NCBI GenBank assembly: GCA_013398015.1
Contig: VZRR01013888.1
Span: 62,001 to 126,000 of the forward strand
DNA length: 64,000 bases
Direction of reading: 5' to 3'
Source of the DNA: Oreocharis arfaki
Lineage: Eukaryota > Chordata > Aves > Passeriformes > Paramythiidae
Shown: piece after piece, positions 50,101 to 54,905 of the stretch
Layout: every line of letters starts with the position of its first letter
Position numbering within the stretch: position 1 is the first letter of the stretch
Made by a program: the position numbers and the translations under genes
The notes under the pieces: generated by a model
Databases searched by the model: none
The model's input: only the letters and a program-made list of their open reading frames with translations
What the model was told of the DNA's origin: nothing

Positions 50101-51539
50101 TCATCACAGTGAAACCATTGAGGGGTGCTCTGGTGCAGCTCCTTGGTATGACCTGTGTTGGACATCAACCAGACTGACCAGTGCTGTGCCATGGCAAAGG
50201 CGGAGGTGACCACCTGCCTTTGGCCTTCAGAGTCAGGAATCCATGGATAAACTGTGGAATAGCTCTGAACAGGTCGGTTTTTTAAGGATTCCCTGTGTCA
50301 CAATGAAGTGCTTCTGCTCACTGGGTTCTGATGTTCTCCCTACCACAGAGAAAGCTGTTGCTTATTTTGAAACCAGTGATCAGATTGGAGACAACGAGGA
50401 GGCCCTTTTGCTTCAGAGATCTTCGTGCAAAACCTTCTGTCATTATGTGAATGCCATCAATACAGCTCCAAGGAACATTGGAAAGGATGGCAAGTTCCAG
50501 ATCCTGGTTTGCCTGGGGACAAGGTACCAAACTGCTCTTCATTATATGTGTCCTCTGGCATTAGACTAGAAGAATATTTTTCCACCATTGTTATTACCTT
50601 TAATTTTCCATTTTAAGGCTTCTCACACCTATCTATTATTTTAGGGAGCTTTAGTACTACGTCAAAAATTGGAGCAAAGAAGCACTGATAATACATGGCT
50701 AGTGTCTAAATGGCTAAAAATGTTTTGAGCTTTTTAATAACTGTTAGCTTGACAGTCATGTGTATGAAATCTGTCTTGAAATGCTATTTTTGATGAAGTA
50801 CTGACTTTGGGAATGCAGAGTTCCTTTTCAGGAGCTGATGAATTTCTAAATCCTCATTCAATTGCCTGTGAAAATGAGGTGTCTGTTATAATTTTGACAG
50901 AACTGTTCTAGATGAACTTTTCTTTCCTTATAGGGCATTTTCTGTCTTGCACTTGGGGAGGGGCAGGAGGGTGGGACTTAGTTGTATTTTGGGGGGTAGA
51001 AGTTGGTATGTATAGAAATAAGTACCAGTTTTGTCTTGTTTGTCTGGATACTTGGAAAACCAGTTGGAAAACAGTCCATCGGATTTTCCTCGAGTTTTAC
51101 TTTCCCTGTTTCTGATCTGAAAACGTTGCTGAATTCTTACAAATGTCCAATTCTGCAAATATCTTCAGATTTTCATTTCCACTGTAGGTAATATTTTACT
51201 AACCAGATCAAGGGTTGTAATTACAGGGGAAACTTGTACGTGCAAACAACACGCTAAGAGGGGCTGCATGCTTTGGGTTGTGCTCTTGGAGAAGAATTCC
51301 AGTGTGAGATCTGTTGTACTTGGTGCTGAAACAATGCCTGTCCTGCCCTTTTCAGGGACCACTTGCTGCCTCAGTGGATCCCGCTGCTGGCAGAGTGCCC
51401 GCCCATCACGAGGATGTACGAGGAGAACGCTCTCCTCCGGGACCGCATGACTGTCAACTCCCTTATCCGAGTGCTACAGACATTGCAAGACTTCAACATC
51501 ATCCTAGAAGGATCACTCATTAAAGGAGTGGATGTTTAG
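4467..51539 (+). CDS. DENND5B: DENND5B, Rab guanine-nucleotide exchange factor (19 of its coding exons, 5' end outside window)
   Basis: Seen: nineteen exons with GT-AG borders join in one frame into 1194 residues ending LIKGVDV-stop. The joins are 4467-5133, 15085-15272, 18488-19021, 20377-20608, 22675-22825, 31681-31774, 35114-35245, 36204-36356, 36824-36902, 38119-38200, 42721-42849, 43586-43707, 45444-45589, 47216-47334, 48384-48571, 49246-49328, 49474-49600, 50349-50523 and 51356-51539. Domain order is uDENN (partial)-cDENN-dDENN-linker-RUN1-PLAT-RUN2, the DENND5 architecture. Known of the family: DENND5A/5B are membrane-trafficking GEFs reported to act on Rab39, and DENND5A RUN1-PLAT binds Rab6 at the Golgi; DENND5B has been linked to chylomicron secretion in mouse gut. 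Inference: the same role in this bird. 5B-type segments (CSMDSLASS, SQWEEKDP, EEREQF) separate it from DENND5A. About 80 N-terminal residues and the promoter lie upstream of the window. No frameshift or premature stop is seen. Confidence 0.96.
6669..6683. repeat. (GT)n microsatellite
   Basis: About 7.5 GT units lie within the 9.95-kb intron. Too short to expect strong polymorphism. Confidence 0.85.
12543..12820 (-). mobile_element. CR1 LINE 3' fragment, minus strand
   Basis: The plus strand reads as the complement of a CR1 3' end. It has the GAGTCACAGAATAATTTTGG tail with GGTTGGAAAAGACC, then GATCATCAAGTCCAGC, the GGAGAGCCTGTT and CCAGGCACAACTTGAGGCC segments typical of the CR1 3' region. 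It is diverged and 5'-truncated, as most genomic CR1 copies are. It has no coding capacity and sits inside a DENND5B intron in antisense orientation. Confidence 0.88.
15059..15074 (+). repeat. (TC)8 microsatellite in a splice acceptor tract
   Basis: Eight TC units lie 11-26 bases before exon 15085, so this simple repeat forms most of the polypyrimidine tract of the acceptor. Repeat-length variation would directly change splice-site strength. Confidence 0.9.
15085..15272 (+). CDS. DENND5B: DENND5B visible exon 2: second half of cDENN
   Basis: The acceptor is CATGTCTAG and the donor is GAG before GTCAGT, phase 1 in and phase 0 out (188 nt). It encodes DYQRLMTVAEGITTLLFPF, then [20 protein letters not shown] and YLMGLQSKEG, ending KLELPQE. 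The strands around [11 protein letters not shown] and [14 protein letters not shown] are hallmark cDENN sequence. Because 188 is not a multiple of three, skipping would break the frame. Confidence 0.97.
15273..18487 (+). other. DENND5B: DENND5B intron, 3.2 kb
   Basis: No interspersed repeat is recognised. An AT-rich stretch at 16450-16560 contains a 14-bp perfect palindrome flanked by inverted TGACAG motifs and looks like a candidate conserved non-coding element. The remainder is unremarkable unique sequence. Confidence 0.8.
16517..16553. promoter_or_regulatory. Candidate homeodomain/TALE-type palindromic element
   Basis: CTGTCA (16517-16522) and TGACAG (16548-16553) face each other around the perfect palindrome ATTAAAATTTTAAT (16533-16546). 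TGACAG is the MEIS/PKNOX/TGIF core and the TAAT ends resemble homeodomain half sites. Function is inference from motif arrangement only; AT-rich DNA produces such motifs by chance. Confidence 0.25.
18488..19021 (+). CDS. DENND5B: DENND5B visible exon 3: dDENN, first part
   Basis: The acceptor is TATTTCAG and the donor is AAA before GTAAAG; 534 nt, phase 0 on both sides (178 codons). It begins ANLCFVDIDNHFIELPEEF and continues KLEFIQEISEVLLQFGIPP, NETIARLQALAKRTGV, a charged variable stretch, REVFANRFTQMFADYEAFVI and NREQMQNFDK. The RFTQMFADY..FV segment is typical dDENN. The NGNIPSNALNMYE region and the TITTPLTEEKDGKLSCEE stretch are the least family-like parts, as expected of loops. The exon is symmetric, so skipping would remove 178 residues in frame. 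Confidence 0.97.
19022..20376 (+). other. DENND5B: DENND5B intron, 1.36 kb
   Basis: The stretch is unique, moderately AT-rich sequence with a short T-rich tract near 19311-19336. I recognise no repeat or gene. The open frame running into the next exon from 20155 is intronic and not coding by homology. Confidence 0.8.
20377..20608 (+). CDS. DENND5B: DENND5B visible exon 4: end of dDENN
   Basis: The acceptor is GTATTTCAG and the donor is GCA G before GTACGT; phase 0 in, phase 1 out. It encodes ASFLSDQPEPYLPFLSHF, IETQMFATFIDNKI, SQWEEKDPFLRVFDSRIEKI, and RAPALRTSNYQKCSTLKEA. The ETQMFATFID segment closes the dDENN module. SQWEEKDP is the 5B-type version of a region that in DENND5A is acidic. 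Confidence 0.97.
20609..22674 (+). other. DENND5B: DENND5B intron, 2.07 kb
   Basis: It is mostly AT-rich with short T runs (21297-21303, 21648-21656). Nothing gene-like is seen. The last 120 bases are notably G+C-richer with several CpGs (GGTGGCGCGG) leading into the acceptor. Confidence 0.75.
22675..22825 (+). CDS. DENND5B: DENND5B visible exon 5: linker after dDENN
   Basis: The acceptor is GCCTGCAG and the donor is AACAA before GTAAGC; phase 1 in, phase 2 out. It encodes (A)QSIEQRLMKIDHTAIHPHL, LDMKIGQGKYEQGFFPKLQS and DVLATGPTNN. HTAIHPHLLDMKIGQGKYE is strongly conserved across DENND5 proteins. Confidence 0.97.
22826..31680 (+). other. DENND5B: DENND5B intron, 8.86 kb
   Basis: I recognise no CR1 or LTR in this intron. 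It contains a pyrimidine-rich stretch around 26090-26240, a perfect 10-bp hairpin at 31066-31089, and scattered short ORFs without domain character. The last 200 bases become G+C- and pyrimidine-rich before the acceptor TTTCCCAG. Confidence 0.8.
31066..31089. repeat. Perfect 10-bp inverted repeat with 4-nt loop
   Basis: AGGAACTAAT (31066-31075) is followed by AAAG and then its exact reverse complement ATTAGTTCCT (31080-31089). In pre-mRNA it could form a stable short hairpin; no function is known to me. Confidence 0.85.
31681..31774 (+). CDS. DENND5B: DENND5B visible exon 6: basic linker
   Basis: The acceptor is GATTTCCCAG and the donor is GAG before GTGGGT; 94 nt, phase 2 in, phase 0 out. 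It encodes (N)RWASRSTTTQRRKDRLRQ followed by HSEHIGLDNDMRE. The very basic RRKDRLRQHSEH stretch matches the DENND5B linker; the STTT residues are the least conserved positions. Confidence 0.95.
33825..33912 (+). mobile_element. CR1 LINE 3' terminus, plus strand
   Basis: GGTGTCCCTGCCCATGGCAG leads into GGTTGGAACTATGTGATC, TTTAAGGTCCCTTCCAACCC and the terminal octamer-like repeats ATTCTGTG-ATTCTATGG. This is the canonical CR1 3' end, heavily 5'-truncated to about 90 bp and in sense orientation to DENND5B. Confidence 0.93.
34328..34385. repeat. A-rich low-complexity tract
   Basis: A run of about 15 A followed by CAAACC/CAAAAA units forms an A-rich stretch with few other bases. No mobile element body is recognisable upstream of it, so it is not clearly a retroposon tail. 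Confidence 0.7.
35114..35245 (+). CDS. DENND5B: DENND5B visible exon 7: linker into RUN1
   Basis: The acceptor is TTATTTTTAG and the donor is AAG before GTAGGT; 132 nt, phase 0 on both sides. It encodes KYMQEARSLGKNLRQPKLSD, LSPAVIAQTNWKFVEGLLKE and CRMK. PAVIAQTNWKFVEGLLKECR is a hallmark of the DENND5 RUN1 entry helix. It can be skipped in frame. Confidence 0.97.
35246..36203 (+). other. DENND5B: DENND5B intron, 0.96 kb, with CR1
   Basis: A sense CR1 fragment occupies 35846-36018, leaving only about 185 bases to the next acceptor. The acceptor tract is a T12 run (36186-36197) followed by AAATAG. Confidence 0.85.
35846..36018 (+). mobile_element. CR1 LINE 3' fragment, plus strand (distinct subfamily)
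   Basis: GGAACAGGCTCCCCAGGGGA, GTGGTCACAGCACCAAGTCT, GGCACATGGTGTAACTCTTG and GGGTGTCCTGTGCAGG match an avian CR1 subfamily that differs from the other copies here. The end (CTTTGTGGGTCCTTTCCAGC then TCGATGATTCAA) is a degraded version of the usual tail. It is 5'-truncated and non-coding. Confidence 0.88.
36204..36356 (+). CDS. DENND5B: DENND5B visible exon 8: RUN1
   Basis: The acceptor is TTTAAATAG and the donor is CAG before GTTGGT; 153 nt, phase 0 on both sides. It encodes TKRMLVEKMGHEAVELGHGE, ANITGLEENTLIASLCDLLE and RIWSHGLQVKQ. The LIASLCDLLERIWSHGL helix is core RUN-domain sequence. The donor GTTGGT is weaker than its neighbours. The exon is symmetric and could be skipped in frame, which would destroy RUN1. 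Confidence 0.97.
36357..36823 (+). other. DENND5B: DENND5B intron, 467 bp
   Basis: This short intron has a G/T-rich stretch 130 bases after the donor (36486-36522) with four G-runs and no recognisable repeat. The open frame at 36474-36929 spans the intron and next exon by chance. Confidence 0.8.
36824..36902 (+). CDS. DENND5B: DENND5B visible exon 9: RUN1
   Basis: The acceptor is CTCTTTCAG and the donor is CCAG before GTGAGT; 79 nt, phase 0 in, phase 1 out. It encodes GKSALWSHLLQYQEREEKQE then HSAESP. KSALWSHL is conserved in RUN1 of DENND5 proteins; the charged EREEKQEH that follows starts a loop. Confidence 0.96.
36903..38118 (+). other. DENND5B: DENND5B intron, 1.2 kb
   Basis: The stretch is unique AT-rich sequence with no recognisable repeat, RNA gene or extra exon. 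The minus-strand open frame 36853-37302 overlaps exon 9 in antisense and has no protein character I recognise. Confidence 0.75.
38119..38200 (+). CDS. DENND5B: DENND5B visible exon 10: RUN1 internal loop
   Basis: The acceptor is TCCACTGTAG and the donor is ATGAG before GTATGC; 82 nt, phase 1 in, phase 2 out. It encodes VGGGTERRKSDTGITLPTLR then VSLIQDMR. ERRKSD is a basophilic-kinase-like serine context conserved in DENND5A and 5B. The GGG stretch is loop-like and differs from mammalian versions as I recall them. Confidence 0.96.
38201..42720 (+). other. DENND5B: DENND5B intron, 4.5 kb
   Basis: No CR1 or other mobile element is recognised. The segment 40000-40620 is G+C-richer than the surrounding AT-rich sequence but has few CpGs. 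Open frames at 39277-39612 and 41777-42250 lack domain character. I could not support an additional cassette exon. Confidence 0.75.
42721..42849 (+). CDS. DENND5B: DENND5B visible exon 11: RUN1
   Basis: The acceptor is CACATTTCAG and the donor is CCAA before GTAAGC; 129 nt, phase 2 on both sides, so it is in-frame skippable. It encodes (R)HVQNMSEIKTDVGRARAW, IRLSLEKKLLSQHLKQLLSN and QALAK. IKTDVGRARAWIRLSLEKKL is the conserved RUN1 helix; QN at the start follows HV rather than the HI I recall from mammals. Confidence 0.97.
42850..43585 (+). other. DENND5B: DENND5B intron, 736 bp
   Basis: Unique sequence, moderately G+C-rich in its first third. No repeat, RNA or extra exon was recognised. Confidence 0.75.
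43586..43707 (+). CDS. DENND5B: DENND5B visible exon 12: end of RUN1
   Basis: The acceptor is GTTTCTCCCAG and the donor is ATCA before GTGAGT; 122 nt, phase 2 in, phase 1 out. It encodes KKLYKRYAFLRCEEEREQFL, YHLLSLNAVDYFCFTSVFTT and I. LYKRYAFLRCEEEREQFLYH is the conserved last RUN1 helix; EEEREQF is the 5B form (DENND5A has a D/K-containing version). Confidence 0.97.
44707..44730. repeat. (GGAATA)n short tandem repeat
   Basis: About three to four copies of AATAGG/GGAATA occur in tandem within a purine-rich stretch. It is short and of no evident function. Confidence 0.8.
44813..45145 (+). mobile_element. CR1 LINE 3' fragment, plus strand, about 330 bp
   Basis: The longest CR1 copy here reads, in order, GCTTCCAGTATTGAAGGGGG, AGGACAAGGGGTAATGGTTT, AAGAAGTTTTTTAAATTTTG, GGTTGCCCAGAGAAGTTGTG, GATGCCCCATCCCTGGGAAT, and GGTTGGACTAGATGGCCTCT. 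It ends near TTCAATGATGG. All are canonical CR1 3'-region landmarks in the right order. The open frame 44847-45416 that crosses it is a by-product of the element and the G+C-rich block behind it, not a gene. Confidence 0.93.
45178..45310. promoter_or_regulatory. Intronic CpG/Sp1-rich block (possible orphan CpG island)
   Basis: By eye I count about 20 CpG dinucleotides in roughly 125 bases, with Sp1-type boxes GGGCGGG (45191-45197) and CCCCGCCC (45283-45290). The composition contrasts sharply with the flanking intron and with the CR1 directly upstream. Such orphan CpG clusters can be cryptic or alternative promoters; whether this one is active cannot be told from sequence. Confidence 0.45.
45444..45589 (+). 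CDS. DENND5B: DENND5B visible exon 13: start of PLAT
   Basis: The acceptor is GTTCTCAG and the donor is GAG before GTGAGT; 146 nt, phase 1 in, phase 0 out. It encodes (M)IPYRSVIIPIKKLSNAI, TTSNPWICVSGELGDSGVMQ and IPKNHLEMTFE. NPWICVSGELGDSGVMQIP is the PLAT beta-sandwich opening. NHLEM carries H where I recall L in mammals. Confidence 0.97.
45590..47215 (+). other. DENND5B: DENND5B intron, 1.63 kb
   Basis: It holds a long pyrimidine-rich stretch on the plus strand (about 45790-46160) and a TG repeat (47144-47172) about 45-70 bases before the acceptor. No mobile element is recognised. Confidence 0.8.
47144..47172 (+). repeat. (TG)n-rich tract before an acceptor
   Basis: ATGTGTGTGTGTGG is followed by TGGGGGTGTGTGTTG, an imperfect TG repeat ending about 45 bases before exon 47216. 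UG repeats in RNA bind TDP-43 and CELF proteins, so it may influence splicing; that is inference. Confidence 0.8.
47216..47334 (+). CDS. DENND5B: DENND5B visible exon 14: PLAT core
   Basis: The acceptor is CATTGCAG and the donor is TACAA before GTAAGC; 119 nt, phase 0 in, phase 2 out. It encodes CQNLGKLTTVQIGHDNSGLL, AKWLVDCVMVRNEITGHTY. LTTVQIGHDNSGL..KWLVD.V.V is the defining PLAT/LH2 signature. Confidence 0.98.
47335..48383 (+). other. DENND5B: DENND5B intron, 1.05 kb
   Basis: It is AT-rich in the first half and G+C-richer towards the acceptor. The open frame 48008-48328 shows no recognisable domain. No repeat seen. Confidence 0.75.
48384..48571 (+). CDS. DENND5B: DENND5B visible exon 15: end of PLAT and linker
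   Basis: The acceptor is GCTCTGCAG and the donor is ACCA before GTAAGT; 188 nt, phase 2 in, phase 1 out. It encodes (K)FPCGRWLGKGVDDGSLER, ILIGELVSSTSDEELGKQCR, TPPQQKSPTVTRRLSITSLT and GKNT. FPCGRWLGKG..DGSLER closes PLAT. The following serine/proline-rich linker (RTPPQQKSP, RRLSITS) contains proline-directed and basophilic phosphosite-like contexts. Confidence 0.97.
48572..49245 (+). other. DENND5B: DENND5B intron, 674 bp
   Basis: Unique sequence. A minus-strand open frame of 171 codons (48554-49069) crosses it but has no protein family character, and runs antisense to the coding exon. Confidence 0.75.
49246..49328 (+). CDS. DENND5B: DENND5B visible exon 16: linker into RUN2
   Basis: The acceptor is TCATTTCACAG and the donor is GAG before GTAATT; 83 nt, phase 1 in, phase 0 out. 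It encodes KPNAGQIQEGIGEAVNNIVK then HFHKPEKE. A tandem AG at the acceptor (CACAGAG) is resolved to 49246 because only this keeps the frame. Confidence 0.96.
49474..49600 (+). CDS. DENND5B: DENND5B visible exon 17: RUN2
   Basis: The acceptor is TTTCTCACAG and the donor is ATAG before GTAAGC; 127 nt, phase 0 in, phase 1 out. The intron before it is only 145 bp. It encodes RGSLTILLCGENGLVAALEH, VFHHGFKSARIFHKNVFIWD and FI. LVAALE.VF.HGFK and NVFIWDF are core RUN2 sequence. Confidence 0.97.
49601..50348 (+). other. DENND5B: DENND5B intron, 748 bp
   Basis: Unique, purine-rich in the middle (49830-49920). No repeat, RNA or extra exon was recognised. Confidence 0.75.
50349..50523 (+). CDS. DENND5B: DENND5B visible exon 18: RUN2
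   Basis: The acceptor is CCTACCACAG and the donor is ACAAG before GTACCA; 175 nt, phase 1 in, phase 2 out. It encodes (E)KAVAYFETSDQIGDNEEA, LLLQRSSCKTFCHYVNAINT and APRNIGKDGKFQILVCLGT. INTAPRNIGKDGKFQ.LVCLG is a DENND5 hallmark. Confidence 0.97.
50524..51355 (+). other. DENND5B: DENND5B last intron, 832 bp
   Basis: AT-rich unique sequence. A G-rich patch at 50955-51005 includes GGGGAGGGGCAGGAGGGTGG. No repeat, RNA or extra exon was recognised. Confidence 0.8.
51356..51539 (+). CDS. DENND5B: DENND5B visible exon 19 (last): end of RUN2 and stop
   Basis: The acceptor is CCCTTTTCAG; phase 2 in; TAG stop at 51537-51539. It encodes (R)DHLLPQWIPLLAECPPI, TRMYEENALLRDRMTVNSLI, RVLQTLQDFNIILEGSLIKG and VDV. 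TVNSLIRVLQTLQ.FNI..E.SL.KG is the conserved C-terminal RUN2 helix of DENND5A/5B. ILEGSLIKGVDV is the 5B version. Confidence 0.98.
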
Positions 51540-51792
51540 CATGGCTTTGCTGAGAACTTCATTACTCCTTTCCCAAACAAGCAAACCACAATTGGACACC
51601 TGTCAGGACTTGAATGCCATGGTAGTGCACCACTGTAAGGCAAAGCTGCTGGTGGAAGCAGGATTGGGAAGCCCAGTTTGTGCCCGATGGGGACTGGCCT
51701 CTAAAGCTGCAGAGAGCTAAGATGCAGTATTGTAGTTTATTTGAAACAGAAATTTAGTACAAAAAATAGAGTATTTTCATGTGTTAGATGTG

Positions 51793-51800
51793 TGTAAATA
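51793..51800 (+). promoter_or_regulatory. Pumilio response element-type motif 1
   Basis: TGTAAATA fits the PUM1/PUM2 consensus TGTANATA on the transcribed strand, 254 bases after the stop codon. Confidence 0.5.
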
Positions 51801-51828
51801 TGCTATCTTCTTTAAGAAATTATATTAC

Positions 51829-51848
51829 TCTAAGAAATTTTTCTTAGA
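51829..51848 (+). promoter_or_regulatory. 3' UTR hairpin
   Basis: TCTAAGAA and TTCTTAGA are perfect reverse complements around a four-base ATTT loop, an 8-bp stem between the two Pumilio-type motifs. Function unknown. Confidence 0.6.
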
Positions 51849-51970
51849 CTGAATGTTCTTGTTCTGACTATGAGTAGCTTAAACCAGGGGAAGGAACTTG
51901 GGGGAGGGAGGGAAGGACCAAGGTGGGACGGGATGCCGCTACTTGCTTGCGAGGAAGAAGCCAATCAACG

Positions 51971-51978
51971 TGTAAATA
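51971..51978 (+). promoter_or_regulatory. Pumilio response element-type motif 2
   Basis: A second exact TGTAAATA in the 3' UTR, 178 bases after the first. Paired sites raise the likelihood of real Pumilio binding, but this is untested here. Confidence 0.5.
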
Positions 51979-52620
51979 CAGCGCAAACTCAGCAGGGCTT
52001 TTTTCAGGTATTGCAAATTAATACAGCAAATATCCTTATGTAGCCATTGTGATTGTGTCACTCTTGGAAACGCTGTAAGCATGTGCTGGTTTACCCTACT
52101 GTACATGGTCTCTCTTAGTTTGCTGTTTGTTTGAAGACTCCCCTTCCCATGCAGGGAAGTCGTGAGTCATCTTTTTATTTCTGTAAGGTCTTTTGTGTCA
52201 CTCCTGTTGATCTCCAGAAGGGGAAACAAGTGTTGGAATGCTTAAGTACTGGAGAGGAGGACTGCTGTCAGCCTCAGAGCCTGAGAGTATGAGACACCTG
52301 TGGAAACTTTGCTGCTGCAGCCTGAGATGGGGACTCAGCTCAGTGTGTCCCTTCCCTGTCTGGATGTTCTCATGATTCACCCTTGCCCTCAGCCAGTTTG
52401 TGTTGTGGATGACCATTTTTTTTTTTTCCATGATGAGGAATTTGGTTTATACCAAATTCTGGCTGTACTTGAGAGGAATCACTGCTGTAGAGCCGCAAAC
52501 ACTGCTGTTGCTGTGCTACCAAACTGTATCAGCTGGCTTTGAAATGCTGACAGGTTTTGAGTCTTCCTTTGTCCTGCAGAATGAGTGTTCCTAGGGGAGT
52601 ACACGATCTTGGATTACGGG

Positions 52621-52669
52621 GGTTTTTTTGTTTGTTTGCTTGTTTTTTTGTTTGGGTTTTTTTTTTTTA
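52621..52669. repeat. T-rich low-complexity tract in the 3' UTR
   Basis: Runs of T separated by G (TTTGTTTG units) cover about 50 bases. In the mRNA this is a U/GU-rich tract that could bind ELAV or CELF family proteins; it also complicates assembly. Confidence 0.8.
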
Positions 52670-52985
52670 TTATCCAGCTACAAAGAGAAAAGAAATTAAG
52701 CAGAAGGAGGAAAAAAAATAATCTAATGTTGGTATTTTGAGGCTTCTGTACTACACTCTTTCCAGTTATTATGTTACTAATGCAGTGCGTATATAGAGAT
52801 ACAGCTCTTGATGAGGAGCTGGGAACAGCTGTATGGTACAAATTTAACAAGAGATTATGTCAGAATCACCTCGTGAATACCATGCAGCAAATACAGAGTG
52901 TGTTTTCCATCCCTGTGGATGGGATTTGGAAGGATCTGAGGACATAGTTAGCTTCACCTGGTTTTAATTTTTGGAAGTTAGCTTA

Positions 52986-52991
52986 AATAAA
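52986..52991 (+). terminator. DENND5B: Proximal polyadenylation signal AATAAA
   Basis: AATAAA is followed within 6-30 bases by a U/GU-rich downstream element (GTTTTTTGC, CTTGTTTATT). This would give a 1.45-kb 3' UTR. Context is good; use is not shown. Confidence 0.55.
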
Positions 52992-54411
52992 GTTTTTTGC
53001 TTTCGCTTGTTTATTCCCTACGATCTTGGGCATTTGGTCAGTGGCTTCTTTGGATGTCTCACTGTCAGGGGCTTGGGAAAGGCCCCTGACTGGTACTGTA
53101 AGTGTGTTGCCTTGCGCTGTGCTCTCAGGTGGCATTAGGAGGGACTTGGCAGTGGTGGACAGCAGCAGGTCTTGGCACAGTGTGCACATGGTGGAAAGAG
53201 GGATGGGACAAGAGGAAAAGGAAAGAGGACGAAAAGTAGGGTTTGCTTTCTCACCTGCCTTTTGTCAAGCTTCTCTATTTTCCTGTGGTCCTTCTGTTGG
53301 CCGGTTCTTAGAACAGCCCTCACTTCAGTGTCAAAGCTTCACGTCATACTCCCAGCCAGAAGAAAACTCTTCGTGTAACTTTGTTTCATTGGAGAGTTTT
53401 ATGTTATGGAAGTCTTTTCGTTTCTAAGAAAAGTAAAATAACACTGTCAAGGAGCCTTTGACTTTAATGAGGGTTCCAGTTTTTCCATTCTTTCCTCCTG
53501 GGCTTGTGTTTCCTTAAACTGAGTAAACTCATCCCAAATACTGTAGGCAGCACTGCCACGTCACTGCTCTGGGTGTGAGTAACTAATGTAAAGGCTGTGA
53601 ATGGTGTCTTGAGTTAGTAGCCAGAGCCCACAGCTGTGTGATATCTCTCTCACATTTCCAGAAATGTGAAATTTTGGGTGTTAGGATTTTCTGTGTGCCT
53701 AGGCATGTCTGCTTAAAGCCAGCAGACGATGCATGACAACCCTTCAGCAGCAATTGAAAATGTGTCCCTGTACTTAATTCTATCAATGAATTATACGTTT
53801 AGCACCAGAAACCATGTGGCAGCATTATTTGGTAATGACTGCTTAGGATGTTTTGGTTTCTATTACAACTCAGGCCTTTCATGTCTAATGACTGCTATAC
53901 AGGATTTTTTCACACCCGACCCAGTCTAAGTGACTTTCATTTTACTGAAATAACCACCTCGTTAGTCCTTGGATTTCTTAGCAGCATCATCTGCATTTGC
54001 TGGCTGGATGCTTCCCAAAGTACACTGCTGCAGACTTCTCCAAAGGCTACGTATGACTGGAGCAGTCGTAACATTCACCTGACATGACAAGGGTTAAGGG
54101 CAAGCAGGATAAAGAAGAAATGTGGGCACCTCTAAAGGTCATTCATTTAAGTGAATAAACCACACACTGAGAAAAAAGGCAATAACTACATTAAGTCTTT
54201 CTTAAGTTGAAAGAAGTCAAAACCTGAGAATTTTTAAAATTCAAATCAGGGCCTTTCCCCACTTCAGACTACATTAAGAAACCTTTAGTATTTAACACAA
54301 CTTCACGTCAGCTTTTTCAGCAAGTGTTGACTTGTTTGGTTTTGTCAGGTTTCACATCATATTAATAATAATACAGTAAAAATTATGTATGTCTCATGTT
54401 TCCTTGTAGGC

Positions 54412-54417
54412 AATAAA
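54412..54417 (+). terminator. DENND5B: Middle polyadenylation signal AATAAA (weak candidate)
   Basis: AATAAA occurs here and also at 54154-54159. Neither has an obvious GU-rich downstream element at the expected distance. Confidence 0.25.
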
Positions 54418-54899
54418 CCACCCCAAGATATGTTGAAAGGGGCACAGCTGAGTGCCTCAGATCCCTACAGGAGTATTTATTTGGCAGCCTTGGGAGAACA
54501 GTTCTTCATACTGAATTTTTATTCTACCATGTACAATTCTTTTTTTTTTTTTAGTGGACTACTTTTGTTTATTGGAAACTGTGAGGTTTTTTCTGTAAGG
54601 TTTACAGAAATCTTTCTACCCACTAGAATGGTGAGAAACCCATCAGGATTCTTCTAAGCTAACACAGTTTTTACTTCGGTGTTAAAGCACCTTCTTTGGT
54701 TGAGAAAGGGAATCTTGGAAAAGACCAAAGCTCTCTGGTATCTGCTTTTTAAAAAAACAAAAGAATTCCTATCTGGTGCCCGTCTGCAGATGTCTGAGTT
54801 TGCATAGTCCTGTTGTACTAACAGCCAGCATGGTAGCTTGAGGGAGTCAGAGAATCAAATGCCTCACTATGTACAAAATGTGTATGTATAATTCTCTGA

Positions 54900-54905
54900 A
54901 ATAAA
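54900..54905 (+). terminator. DENND5B: Distal polyadenylation signal AATAAA
   Basis: AATAAA is preceded by the UGUA-type upstream motifs TGTATGTATAA and followed by GTTTATTCC and TTGGTTTGTGTAA about 35-60 bases later. The TGUA plus AATAAA arrangement is typical of a strong distal site, so I place the main 3' end at about 54.92 kb. Confidence 0.55.

Noticed and set aside
51900..51932. Canonical RNA G-quadruplex in the 3' UTR
   Set aside because: Three close G-runs are present, but the fourth is 12 bases away, so it does not meet the usual loop limit; only noted as a G-rich stretch.
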